Shown one piece after another: positions 54,115 through 62,539 of a stretch of 64,000 nucleotides of DNA. The number at the start of each line of letters is the position of its first letter. Within the stretch, counting starts at the first letter, position 1. The stretch comes from Anaerolineae bacterium (GTDB taxonomy: Bacteria; Chloroflexota; Anaerolineae; Aggregatilineales; Phototrophicaceae): contig JALHOR010000017.1 of NCBI GenBank assembly GCA_022842885.1, positions 1 to 64,000 of the forward strand, given 5' to 3'. The position numbers and the translations under genes were made by a program. The notes beneath the pieces are model-generated. The model ran no database searches, was not told where the DNA came from, and was given only the letters and a program-made list of their open reading frames with translations.

Positions 54115-55173
54115 ATGACCGTGCTGGATATTAGCGCGTTTTTGATTGTCTTTTGGCTGGCATTTACGCTGGCACTGTTGTTGACGCCCCCAGCAATTTG
54201 GTTGAGTCATCGTCTGGGGGCAGTCACGAAGCCGGGCGGACGCCGCCGTGAAAGCGCGCCGATGCCGCGCTTGGGTGGGCTTCCGGTGTTTGTGGGTTTT
54301 GCGGGGGCAGCCTTGGCGGCTCAATGGTTGCCTGTACCGCGCTTAGATGATTATGAAGTTATTCGCTTGACTGGATTGCTGCTAGGCGCGTTGGTGATTT
54401 CCATCACGGGTTTTTTGGATGATATTTTTGAATTTAGTTGGCTGCCGCAATATATTGGGCAAATTTTGGCGGCAGCCTGTGCGGTCGCCTTCCAAATTTT
54501 TATCGAATATTTCACCAACCCATTTACTGGACAACCCACTGACCCTTGGCATTATGTCATCACAGTCACATTGAGTTTGTTTTGGATGGGGTTGATGATG
54601 AATACCGTCAATTTTATGGATGGGCTAGATGGGTTAGCAGTGGGTGTCACGCTGATTGCTTGTATGATGTTGTTTATCAACAGTGCCTTTCGGGTAGCGC
54701 CCGCGCAAACCAGTGTTAGTCTGCTACCCTTGGCGCTGATGGGAGCATGTGCGGGTTTTTTGCTGTTTAATTTCTCTCCGGCACGAATTTATTTAGGCGG
54801 CGGCGCACCGTTTTTGGGGTATATGTTGGGAACACTCAGTATCATTGGTGGCGCGAAGATGGCGACGATTTTGCTGGTGATGGGGCTACCACTGATGGAT
54901 TTTGCTTGGCAAGCGTTTAATCGGTTGTTGCAAGGGCGCAACCCCATGTCAGGTGATAGGGGGCATTTTCATTATCGGTTATTGGATAGTGGTAAATTGA
55001 CTCAGCGGCAAATTGTGGTGGGCTATTATCTTTTTTGTGCGTTTTTTGGTGTTTTGACGCTGGTATTAGAGAGCCAATTTTATAAATTTATTTCATTTGG
55101 GGTGATGCTGGCGCTCATCGCATTCGCGTTTGTGCTAGTGACCCGGATGCAACCGGCTCATTCATCGTCATAA
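54115..55173 (+). CDS. wecA: WecA/TagO/MraY-family undecaprenyl-phosphate sugar-1-phosphate transferase
   Basis: The 352-residue protein has about eleven membrane helices and the family motifs: LGAVTKPGGRRRESAPMPRLGG, the Asp pair in FLDDIFEF, NFMDGLDGLAVG and GDRGHFHYRL. It moves GlcNAc-1-phosphate (or similar) from UDP to undecaprenyl phosphate, the first step for wall polymers or O-antigen-like glycans. It starts three bases after upp. It overlaps the acidic M50-like gene by 16 bp at the 3' ends. Confidence 0.92.
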   Translation: MTVLDISAFLIVFWLAFTLALLLTPPAIWLSHRLGAVTKPGGRRRESAPMPRLGGLPVFVGFAGAALAAQWLPVPRLDDYEVIRLTGLLLGALVISITGFLDDIFEFSWLPQYIGQILAAACAVAFQIFIEYFTNPFTGQPTDPWHYVITVTLSLFWMGLMMNTVNFMDGLDGLAVGVTLIACMMLFINSAFRVAPAQTSVSLLPLALMGACAGFLLFNFSPARIYLGGGAPFLGYMLGTLSIIGGAKMATILLVMGLPLMDFAWQAFNRLLQGRNPMSGDRGHFHYRLLDSGKLTQRQIVVGYYLFCAFFGVLTLVLESQFYKFISFGVMLALIAFAFVLVTRMQPAHSSS

Positions 55174-57452
55174 TCCGTGTATTCCTCATCATCTACATAC
55201 CGCAAATCATCCAAATCATCTTCCTCATCGTCTTCCGGCGGCTTTTGTGGCGCTGATTTAAACATGCCTGCGCTTGGTTTGGGCGTGCTAAACAATTTGC
55301 CAGAAGATGGCGTTACGGATTTTTGCATATTGCCAAATAATGAACTGCCGGGTTTGCTGGCAGCAGGCTTTATTGTTGGGCGCACATCATCGGAATAATC
55401 ATCATCCCCAGTGAGATCTTTGAACAAATCAGACACCGCATCGCTATCATTATCAACGCGCCCCCGCCGCAATAAGGATTCTTCTTCGTCCTCATCGTCG
55501 TCATCACCGACGGGTTTTGCCGCTGGGCGTGAGAAGGGGCTAAAGGATGCAGCGGGTGATTTAAAGGGTGCTGGTTTTGCTGGCAGCGCCGGTTTGGTAG
55601 GTGTAATTGTTTCACCGTCATTATCGGTGTCGTTACCGATAACAGGTTTTGTTATTGGACTTTTGAAAGGGCTAAAAGATGCAGCGGGTGATTTAAAGGG
55701 TGCTGGTTTTGCTGGCAGCGCCGGTTTGATAGGTGTAATCGTTTCATCGTCCTCATCTTCTTCATCGTCATCAACAACAGGTTTTGCGGCTGGAAGCGAG
55801 AAAGGACTGAGGGATGCTGCCGGGCGTTTAAAAGCGGCAGGTGAAAGCGGAGCAGCAGGTTTTACAGGTTCTTCCTCATCATCCTCAAATTGTTCATCTT
55901 GATCATCATCTTCGTCAAATTCTTCTTCGTCATCATCATCTACAACTATCACGGGCTTGGCGACAGGCGCTATTGGGCGTGAAAACGGACTGAGTGATGC
56001 TGCTGGTTTAGCAACAATAGGAGCAGGTTCGTCTAATTCGTCGTCTTCGTCCACATCCTCATCATCGAATTCTTCTTCATCAATATCATCATCTATTTCT
56101 TCAAGTGTATCGGGCGTATCGTCATCTTCTTCATCGTCAACATCCACGCTTGTTTCAGTGATAGGCGCAGGTTTAAGCGGTTGATTTGCTGCAACTTTTT
56201 CAGCCAAAATACTCGTGGCATCGTCAATCGCTTGGGCAGTTTCAACTTCTTTATCGGTATCCTCATCCTCAGCAATAGGCGCAGGTTTTGTGACAAGTGG
56301 TTTAAAAACAGGTGGTTTAATCGGTGATACTGGCTGTGGTGTGGGTATCATGGTTGGCTCGACGCTGGTAGCAGCAGGTTTATCTGCCGTTTCGGGCGAG
56401 CGCGGTTGACCAATCAAACTGCCACCGATACGAATAATCGGTTCGGTTGTTGGGGTAGTTTCGCCTTCAATGAGGTCAACGCTTTTGCCAGTGGGGCTTA
56501 AAGTCGCTACGGGCTTTTCATCGGGCAAACCGCTAATCTGGATAACAGGCTGTGTAACAGATTCTTCGCCGGGACCACCGGGAATAGGCAAGGCAAACTG
56601 ATAAATCGAAGGGGGACCCGATAGGGCTGCCGGATTACGTTTGGCAACTGTCGCCAATTGTTTTTGTTCGCGCTCGCGGGCTTTTTGCCGTTCTGCCAGC
56701 ATTTCCTCACGCGTGAGCGTAATCATCTTGCCTTTTTTGAAGGTGGCACTGCGCCCAGTGGTGGATTCAATCCCATATTCGATGCTGCCCAATACTAAGG
56801 TCATGAACAAATTGCTACCAATAATGAGCAGCAAAATATTTTGCAGCACGCCCAAAAAACTACCCAAGGGCGTTGCCACCGATTGCGAAATTTCGTTGCC
56901 AATGCCAATTACAAAGAGCGTGATAATGATGACGACCACGGCTCCGGCAACGGTGCGCCAACCGCGCAAATCTTTTGGCACTGCCGGGTACATGGTATTG
57001 CTAACGGTGAATAAAACATAAAACCACAGCCAAAAATCGGGCGCTTGCACCAATTGGCGAAAACCCGCAGCCACATCATCTAAATTGCCGCTGCTCATGG
57101 TTAGCACGACGGCATTAATATCCAGAATATTGCTGGCAATCCACCAGACAACAGTTAGTCCGGCGACGAGAGGAACAATCGCAATAATGGCGCGGCGATA
57201 AACGCCTGCCCGCGGCGAAATCTGTACAAAATTCAGGCGCAATTCGCCAATTTCTTGGGCTTCGGGCCATTTAATGGCGCGTTCTGCCCGGACGTTGAAG
57301 ATACCTGCTGCCAACCAATATACAAACTCGTGCAGGATGACGCCGGGCAGAAAAAATGTGTAGTATAAAATCGTGGTTGTTTTGAAATTCTGAGTCAGTA
57401 ACCAGCCAACTTTAAAGATATGCTGGTGCAACCAGCGTTCAATACTTCGCAT
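55158..57452 (-). CDS. M50-like membrane protein with long acidic repeat tail, unknown
   Basis: The 764-residue protein has about six helices in the first 230 residues. LPGVILHEFVYW resembles the metal motif of site-2 proteases, but HExxH is HEFVY (the second His is Tyr45), and a later SNTMYPAVPKDLRGW resembles the NPxPxxxxDG motif with Asp161. It may therefore be an inactive relative. The rest is a basic coiled stretch and about 480 residues of Pro/Ala and Asp/Glu-rich repeats with the unit PAAPLSPFSRPAAKPV or similar, probably disordered. In frame with and upstream of the ATG lies a likely helix (NLVFSALIVVGLFLL), so the real start may be further up, at a non-standard codon. Confidence 0.75.
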   Translation of the reverse strand: MRSIERWLHQHIFKVGWLLTQNFKTTTILYYTFFLPGVILHEFVYWLAAGIFNVRAERAIKWPEAQEIGELRLNFVQISPRAGVYRRAIIAIVPLVAGLTVVWWIASNILDINAVVLTMSSGNLDDVAAGFRQLVQAPDFWLWFYVLFTVSNTMYPAVPKDLRGWRTVAGAVVVIIITLFVIGIGNEISQSVATPLGSFLGVLQNILLLIIGSNLFMTLVLGSIEYGIESTTGRSATFKKGKMITLTREEMLAERQKAREREQKQLATVAKRNPAALSGPPSIYQFALPIPGGPGEESVTQPVIQISGLPDEKPVATLSPTGKSVDLIEGETTPTTEPIIRIGGSLIGQPRSPETADKPAATSVEPTMIPTPQPVSPIKPPVFKPLVTKPAPIAEDEDTDKEVETAQAIDDATSILAEKVAANQPLKPAPITETSVDVDDEEDDDTPDTLEEIDDDIDEEEFDDEDVDEDDELDEPAPIVAKPAASLSPFSRPIAPVAKPVIVVDDDDEEEFDEDDDQDEQFEDDEEEPVKPAAPLSPAAFKRPAASLSPFSLPAAKPVVDDDEEDEDDETITPIKPALPAKPAPFKSPAASFSPFKSPITKPVIGNDTDNDGETITPTKPALPAKPAPFKSPAASFSPFSRPAAKPVGDDDDEDEEESLLRRGRVDNDSDAVSDLFKDLTGDDDYSDDVRPTIKPAASKPGSSLFGNMQKSVTPSSGKLFSTPKPSAGMFKSAPQKPPEDDEEDDLDDLRYVDDEEYTDYDDE
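55537..55746 (-). repeat. Two near-identical 78-bp coding repeats
   Basis: Copies at 55537-55614 and 55669-55746 differ at only a few bases and code for a 26-residue unit in the acidic tail (TITPTKPALPAKPAPFKSPA and similar). The close match shows recent duplication or gene conversion. Confidence 0.88.
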
Positions 57453-57510
57453 CAGCAGGAATAACCCGACGACGATGAGCGCCGAAAATACCAGATTCAG
57501 AAATTCCAGT

Positions 57511-58278
57511 TTAAACGCCTTTCGACTCCGCAGCCGCTTTCACCAGCGCGGTAAAATCAGCGACTTTTAAGGACGCACCACCCACTAGCGCCCCATCAAT
57601 TTCCGGTTGTGACATATACTCTGCCATATTTTCCGGTTTAACGCTGCCCCCATATTGAATCCGCAGGGCGTTTGCCACATCATTCCCGTACAAATCACGC
57701 ACCACACCGCGAATCATGCCAATGATACTGTTGGCAACATCGCCGCTGGCACTTTTGCCTGTGCCAATTGCCCAGATGGGTTCATAGGCAATGACGACAT
57801 TTGCCATGTCTGGCGCACTAATGCCCGCTAATCCGCCACGTACCTGCCCACTGACAAAACTTTCGGTCTCGCCCGCTTCGTTCTGTGCCAAACTTTCGCC
57901 GACAGCGACGATGGGTTTTAACCCATGCGCTAATGCTGCCTTGGCTTTTTTATTCACGGTCTCGTCGGTTTCGCCCAAATAAGCCCGGCATTCGGAATGC
58001 CCAATGATGACATATTCTACCAAGCCTTGCAGCATAGTAGGGGAAATTTGCGATGTAAACGCGCCTTGTGTTTCCCAATGAAGTTGTTGTGCGCCTACTT
58101 TGATGTCTGTATTTTTTAGGGCATCGGCAACCGCTGCCACCGCAATGAAGGTAGGGCAAACCACACGCTCAACCCCATTAAAAGGGGCAAGATGGGGTGC
58201 TAGTTCCTGCACAAAACTGACTGATTCAGCCAGCGTCTTATACATTTTCCAGTTGCCTGCAATAATCGGCATTCTCAT
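57511..58278 (-). CDS. tpiA: Triosephosphate isomerase
   Basis: The 255-residue enzyme has AGNWKMYKT (Lys), IIGHSECRAYLGET (His), IAYEPIWAIGTGKSA (Glu) and RIQYGGSVKPENM. It interconverts dihydroxyacetone phosphate and glyceraldehyde 3-phosphate. The ATG overlaps the stop of the Ser/Thr kinase gene (ATGA), an unusual coupling. Two codons downstream is a second ATG. Confidence 0.97.
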   Translation of the reverse strand: MRMPIIAGNWKMYKTLAESVSFVQELAPHLAPFNGVERVVCPTFIAVAAVADALKNTDIKVGAQQLHWETQGAFTSQISPTMLQGLVEYVIIGHSECRAYLGETDETVNKKAKAALAHGLKPIVAVGESLAQNEAGETESFVSGQVRGGLAGISAPDMANVVIAYEPIWAIGTGKSASGDVANSIIGMIRGVVRDLYGNDVANALRIQYGGSVKPENMAEYMSQPEIDGALVGGASLKVADFTALVKAAAESKGV

Positions 58279-60185
58279 TCTAAATTATGCTCCTTGAGTA
58301 GGTCTTTAGCGCGTTCTCGAATCCAATCGGGGGCGGCATCATTGGCTTCTACACCTTTTAATATGCGGCTCGCTTCCCGGTCTGCATCCCGCGACAGTGC
58401 CAATTCAGCACGAACTAATAAGACTTCTGGTGAATTATTTTCTGCTTCTGGGATGCGATTTAATGCTGCCAACGCCAGAACGGGATTGCCTTCTAAAATC
58501 CGATTGTAGGCAGTCACGATGAGACCCTGCGTTAAATTACCAATCACTTCCAATTCGGCAGCAGGATACATCTCAGGAACGCCGATTTCAATGTAGGTGT
58601 TGCCCAAGTTCAAATTATTGGCTTTGGCAGCCGTGGTATACAGATATTCGCCGGCGCTGGCACGCATCGCGGTTTGTAATTCGGTATCGCGGCGTGCCTC
58701 ATAAAACGACAAAATGACGTAGGCAATAGCGGCATCATAATCCTGCACTTGGTCAGCCACTTGTGCGGCTGATGAAAAATAAACAGCAGGATTATCACTG
58801 TATTGTTTGCCCTGTTGGATAGTGGCATAGCTTTTTTCAGCATCTGTTTCCCACACTGACCGGGCATAAATCAGATAACTGGTAGCTTCTTGCGGTAGTT
58901 CTTCCAGAATCCCTAGAGCAAACTCCTCTGGCAAAGGCGGAATATTATAAAAGGGAATTCCCATCTCTGAGTTAATTGAAACGCCCGCCTCGACAAATGG
59001 GGCAGACAAGGGATTCATCGCCACTATCATATTGCTGGGTGATGACCGTTGCAGAATTTCACCTAACTCCAATAAATTATTGGACGCCCCTAATAACACT
59101 GCCAAACTGACGAAAAAGATGACCAAAAATCCCGCGCAACCGCCTACCATCCATAACCGCCCTCTAGTAGGTGGTTCATAGATCGTGGCAGTTTTATAGC
59201 CCGATAGGGTCATAGGGGTGGTAGGTGTGCGTGTTTTAGGCGTTGCAGATGATGACAGTGATGTTGAAGCGTTGGGTATGTCTGCCAATTCTTCGCGGAA
59301 TTGTGCCAACGATTCGCTGGCGATACTGGCGCGTTCTGGGTTTAATTCGACCAGTTTAGACTCGGAAATAGCATCATCCAAATCCCGAATCATCTCATCA
59401 GCAGTCGCATAACGTTCATCAGGTTTTTTGCTGGTAGACTTCAACAGTACTGTTTCGACACTGAGAGGAATTTCTGGATTGATTTTGGAGGGCGATGGCA
59501 GCGGCGTATAGATATGGTCGTGAATCACGGCATAGGGGGTATCGCCAGAAAAAGGCACTTGCCCCACCAACAGTTCGTATAACACAATCCCCAACGAATA
59601 AATATCAGTGCGCCCATCCAGATTTTTCTTGCCACTGGCTTGCTCTGGCGACATATAATTGGGTGTTCCCAACAACATGTCGGCGCTCAATGTCGATTCA
59701 CCAGCTTGGGCGATGCGTGCCAAGCCAAAATCTGCCAAATACGGCACATTGTCTTTATCAATCACGATATTGGATGGTTTAACGTCGCGGTGTAAAACGC
59801 CTTTGCTGTGGGCATAGGTGAGGGCGCTGCCGACAGCACGCATGACATACAAAACATCATCCAGCGTCATGGCTGTTTTTATCATGCGCTGTTTGAGCGT
59901 CACCCCCTCTACATATTTCATGACAAGATAGGGCTGCCCATTATAATCGTTAAAATCATAAACTGGCACAATGTGGGGATGGGTGAGGCTGGCGACGATT
60001 TGGGCTTCGCGGCGAAAGCGTGCCACAAACGCCTCATCCGCTTGGATAGTTTGGTGCATGACCTTAATCGCCACATGGCGGTCTAATTGGGCGTGGTATG
60101 CCTTATAGACCGTTGCCATGCCGCCTTGCCCAAGCTGTGACATGATTTGATACTGCCCGATTTGCTCGCCTTCGCGCCACATCAT
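58275..60185 (-). CDS. PknB-type Ser/Thr protein kinase with extracellular TPR-like region
   Basis: The 636-residue protein has the kinase domain at about 8-270: LGQGGMATVYKAY, VAIKVM (Lys), HRDVKPSNIV, ADFGLARI and PNYMSPEQASG, all intact. A basic linker leads to a helix near 345-370 (MVGGCAGFLVIFFVSLAVLL). The extracellular 265 residues are helical with TPR-like repeats (SVWETDAEKSYATIQQGKQY, YNRILEGNPVLALAALNRIP). No PASTA repeats. It may sense envelope state and phosphorylate cytoplasmic proteins. It is coupled to tpiA. The ATG at 60185 was preferred over a TTG two codons before. Confidence 0.94.
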   Translation of the reverse strand: MMWREGEQIGQYQIMSQLGQGGMATVYKAYHAQLDRHVAIKVMHQTIQADEAFVARFRREAQIVASLTHPHIVPVYDFNDYNGQPYLVMKYVEGVTLKQRMIKTAMTLDDVLYVMRAVGSALTYAHSKGVLHRDVKPSNIVIDKDNVPYLADFGLARIAQAGESTLSADMLLGTPNYMSPEQASGKKNLDGRTDIYSLGIVLYELLVGQVPFSGDTPYAVIHDHIYTPLPSPSKINPEIPLSVETVLLKSTSKKPDERYATADEMIRDLDDAISESKLVELNPERASIASESLAQFREELADIPNASTSLSSSATPKTRTPTTPMTLSGYKTATIYEPPTRGRLWMVGGCAGFLVIFFVSLAVLLGASNNLLELGEILQRSSPSNMIVAMNPLSAPFVEAGVSINSEMGIPFYNIPPLPEEFALGILEELPQEATSYLIYARSVWETDAEKSYATIQQGKQYSDNPAVYFSSAAQVADQVQDYDAAIAYVILSFYEARRDTELQTAMRASAGEYLYTTAAKANNLNLGNTYIEIGVPEMYPAAELEVIGNLTQGLIVTAYNRILEGNPVLALAALNRIPEAENNSPEVLLVRAELALSRDADREASRILKGVEANDAAPDWIRERAKDLLKEHNLE

Positions 60186-60453
60186 AAACAACGCGCCTTC
60201 GTGGTGTGATTCATTGAGATTATGCCATAGACATGTTGGTGCTGCACTCTATTCTATACGCGCATAGGCGTGAATTGTTTTATGAGTGTAAATTTTAATT
60301 GAAATGAGCGTAAAGTACGACTCATCAATTGCCGCGGCAAGTGTGCAGAGCAACGGTAAAAATAGCAAGGGAAAGGTATCTTGTTTTTTCCTTTTTCGCG
60401 TATGATAAATTAGCGTGTGTTGATGGTATTGAATGTCATTTTGGGAGGCAATG

Positions 60454-60792
60454 ATGACCATTATTTTTGATGAGGTGTTGAAATTGGCTGAACAACTGGA
60501 TACAGCGCAACAAGAATTATTGATTTACCGCCTGCGCCTGAAACAACTCCAACATGCTTTGCCTGCTCATCCTATGCCAACAGAATCGAGTATAACACCA
60601 ACCCACGAAGCCTTACTCCACTATGCCCAAACGCTGCGAACTATTCCAGCGCGTCCTGAAGATCGTTTATTGGGCAAGTACGCTGACCCTACTTTACCAG
60701 AGATAAGCGAAGCAGAATTTCATGCCCAACTTCATGCCATTGCTACTGAATGGGAGCAAGAATTAGATGAGTTCACCAGCGACACCCTTTGA
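60454..60792 (+). CDS. Antitoxin-like protein of a VapC pair
   Basis: The 112-residue protein starts at the ATG at 60454, with GGGAGG five bases upstream. The front is helical (FDEVLKLAEQLDTAQQELLIYRLRLKQLQ), the rest is charged and ends overlapping the PIN toxin by 26 bp. It has no AbrB, Phd or RHH signature that I recognise, so it is an antitoxin by position. It could be a member of the small leucine-rich antitoxins found with VapC. Confidence 0.7.
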   Translation: MTIIFDEVLKLAEQLDTAQQELLIYRLRLKQLQHALPAHPMPTESSITPTHEALLHYAQTLRTIPARPEDRLLGKYADPTLPEISEAEFHAQLHAIATEWEQELDEFTSDTL

Positions 60793-61183
60793 ACCACTCT
60801 ATGTTGTGGATACCCACGCACTTATTTGGTATCTACGAAACGATAAAAAACTTAGTTCGCAGGCAAAAACGATTTTTCAGGCAGCAGAACAAAACCAGAC
60901 CGTTTTAATCATTTCTGCGATTGTGATGGCAGAGTTGTATTATGCCAATGCGAAAAACAATTGGTTCGCTGATTTTATGGTGATCTACACCGATATTTTA
61001 AGCAAGCCTTTTATTCGATTTATGCCTGTTGACCATACTCATATTCCAAACTTTAGCCAAGATGTGGCTGTTCCTGAAATGCATGACCGTATAATTGCTG
61101 GTGTTGCTCGCCGCTTGAACGCACCTCTGATAACCTCTGATCCGCTTATCATCGCTACAGGTATTGTTAAGATTGTCTGGTAG
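60767..61183 (+). CDS. vapC: VapC-like PIN-domain toxin (ribonuclease)
   Basis: The 138-residue protein shows the PIN domain: LYVVDTHALIWYL with the first Asp, SAIVMAELYYAN with the Glu, and PEMHDRIIAGVARRLNAPLITSD with the later Asp residues. Metal-dependent RNase toxins of this class cut tRNA or rRNA. The ATG lies 26 bp inside the antitoxin gene, the usual coupling. It stands as a two-gene module. Confidence 0.88.
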   Translation: MSSPATPFEPLYVVDTHALIWYLRNDKKLSSQAKTIFQAAEQNQTVLIISAIVMAELYYANAKNNWFADFMVIYTDILSKPFIRFMPVDHTHIPNFSQDVAVPEMHDRIIAGVARRLNAPLITSDPLIIATGIVKIVW

Positions 61184-61213
61184 GTAAATAGCCATTGCTA
61201 AAATTGTTTATCA

Positions 61214-61250
61214 GCAAAAAAACAACAGGCGAATCATCCGATTCGCCTGT
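61214..61250. terminator. Bidirectional hairpin between vapC and pgk
   Basis: An 11-bp perfect stem (ACAGGCGAATC / GATTCGCCTGT) with a 4-base loop has a run of seven T on the minus strand after it, so it ends pgk, and may stop vapC as well. Confidence 0.85.
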
Positions 61251-61264
61251 CATGTTTTGATGTG

Positions 61265-62452
61265 TTATTTATCTTTAATCGCCGTCACGCCGGGGAGTTC
61301 TTTGCCTTCCAGCATTTCTAGGCTAGCACCGCCGCCTGTTGAAATGTGGGTGATTTTGTCCGCCAAGCCGGATTGTTCGGCGGCTGCTGCCGAATCGCCG
61401 CCGCCGATGACGGTGGTCGCGCCATTGGCAGTGATGTCCGCTAAAAGTTGAGCAATCGCAAATGTGCCTTCAGCAAAATTGGGCATTTCAAACACGCCCA
61501 TGGGTCCGTTCCAAATGACTGTTTTGGCATTTTTGAGGACATCCCCATATGCTTTCACCGTGTCTGCGCCAATATCCAATACACGCCAGCCCGCTTCTAC
61601 TCCGGCGCTAATAGCAATGGTCTTTTTGTTGGCAGCATTATCAAATGCATCTGCCACCACCGCATCTATGGGAAGCATGAGTTTGTCGCCGCCGCTGGCA
61701 ATGAGCGATTTTGCTGTTTCAACCGCCTCTTTTTCTACCAGCGAATCGCCCATTTCAATGCCGTGTGCCGCAAAAAAAGTATTCGCCATGCCACCGCCAA
61801 TGAGCAGCTTATCCACTTTGCCCAGCAATGCTTCAATCACTTTAATTTTGTCGGAGACTTTTGCGCCGCCCAATATGGCTACAAAGGGCGCTTTGGGGCT
61901 TTCAATCGTCGTAGCAAGATAATCAATTTCTTTTTCCATCAGCAGCCCGGCAACCGCCGTCAAATGTGCCGAGACGCCGACATTAGAAGCATGAGCGCGA
62001 TGTGCTGTTCCGAAAGCATCATTGACAAAAATATCGCCATGTTTTGCCATTTGCGCGGCAAGTTCAGCGTCATTCTTTTCTTCGCCTTTGTAGTAGCGCG
62101 TATTTTCCAGCAGTAGCACGCCGCCATCCGGCAATGCCGCTACCGCGTTATCGGCAACTTCGCCCACGCAATCATCAGCGAAAGCCACAGCTACGCCTAA
62201 GTGCGCTGCCAATGCTGGCGCAACGGGCGCCAGCGAAGTATCGGCGTCTCCTTTGGCTTTGGGGCGTCCCAGATGCGACATTAAAATGAGTGCTTTTGGC
62301 TTTTGTTCGAGGATATATTTCAAGGTGGGAACAGCCGCCCGAATGCGGGTATCATCGGTGATGACGCCGTTTTCCAGCGGTACATTAAAATCCACGCGCA
62401 CTAACACGCGCTTGCCTGCAAAATTGGCATCCCGCACAGTCATTTTGTTCAT
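61265..62452 (-). CDS. pgk: Phosphoglycerate kinase
   Basis: The 395-residue enzyme has [37 protein letters not shown] and the nucleotide end [11 protein letters not shown] with [13 protein letters not shown]. It makes ATP from 1,3-bisphosphoglycerate. RBS AGGAG lies eight bases before the ATG. It follows yvcK by 87 bases on the same strand and probably is in the same unit. Length is normal. Confidence 0.98.
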   Translation of the reverse strand: MNKMTVRDANFAGKRVLVRVDFNVPLENGVITDDTRIRAAVPTLKYILEQKPKALILMSHLGRPKAKGDADTSLAPVAPALAAHLGVAVAFADDCVGEVADNAVAALPDGGVLLLENTRYYKGEEKNDAELAAQMAKHGDIFVNDAFGTAHRAHASNVGVSAHLTAVAGLLMEKEIDYLATTIESPKAPFVAILGGAKVSDKIKVIEALLGKVDKLLIGGGMANTFFAAHGIEMGDSLVEKEAVETAKSLIASGGDKLMLPIDAVVADAFDNAANKKTIAISAGVEAGWRVLDIGADTVKAYGDVLKNAKTVIWNGPMGVFEMPNFAEGTFAIAQLLADITANGATTVIGGGDSAAAAEQSGLADKITHISTGGGASLEMLEGKELPGVTAIKDK

Positions 62453-62539
62453 GGTCTTTGCTCCTGTGGTACGAAAATAATGACGAAGTAGCGATGCTTT
62501 GAATTAAAAAATTGATTTCCACGATAAGCGTTATACCGC

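Noticed and set aside
55411-56409. Long Ser-rich plus-strand frames opposite the acidic-tailed gene
   Set aside because: They are the complement of GAT/GAA/GAC codon runs. The minus-strand frame has the membrane domain and makes sense as a protein; the plus-strand frames have no start site or family.
60192-60453. The gap between the kinase and antitoxin genes as a possible RNA gene
   Set aside because: I saw no tRNA-like folds, strong hairpins or promoter pair there; it probably just holds two divergent promoters.
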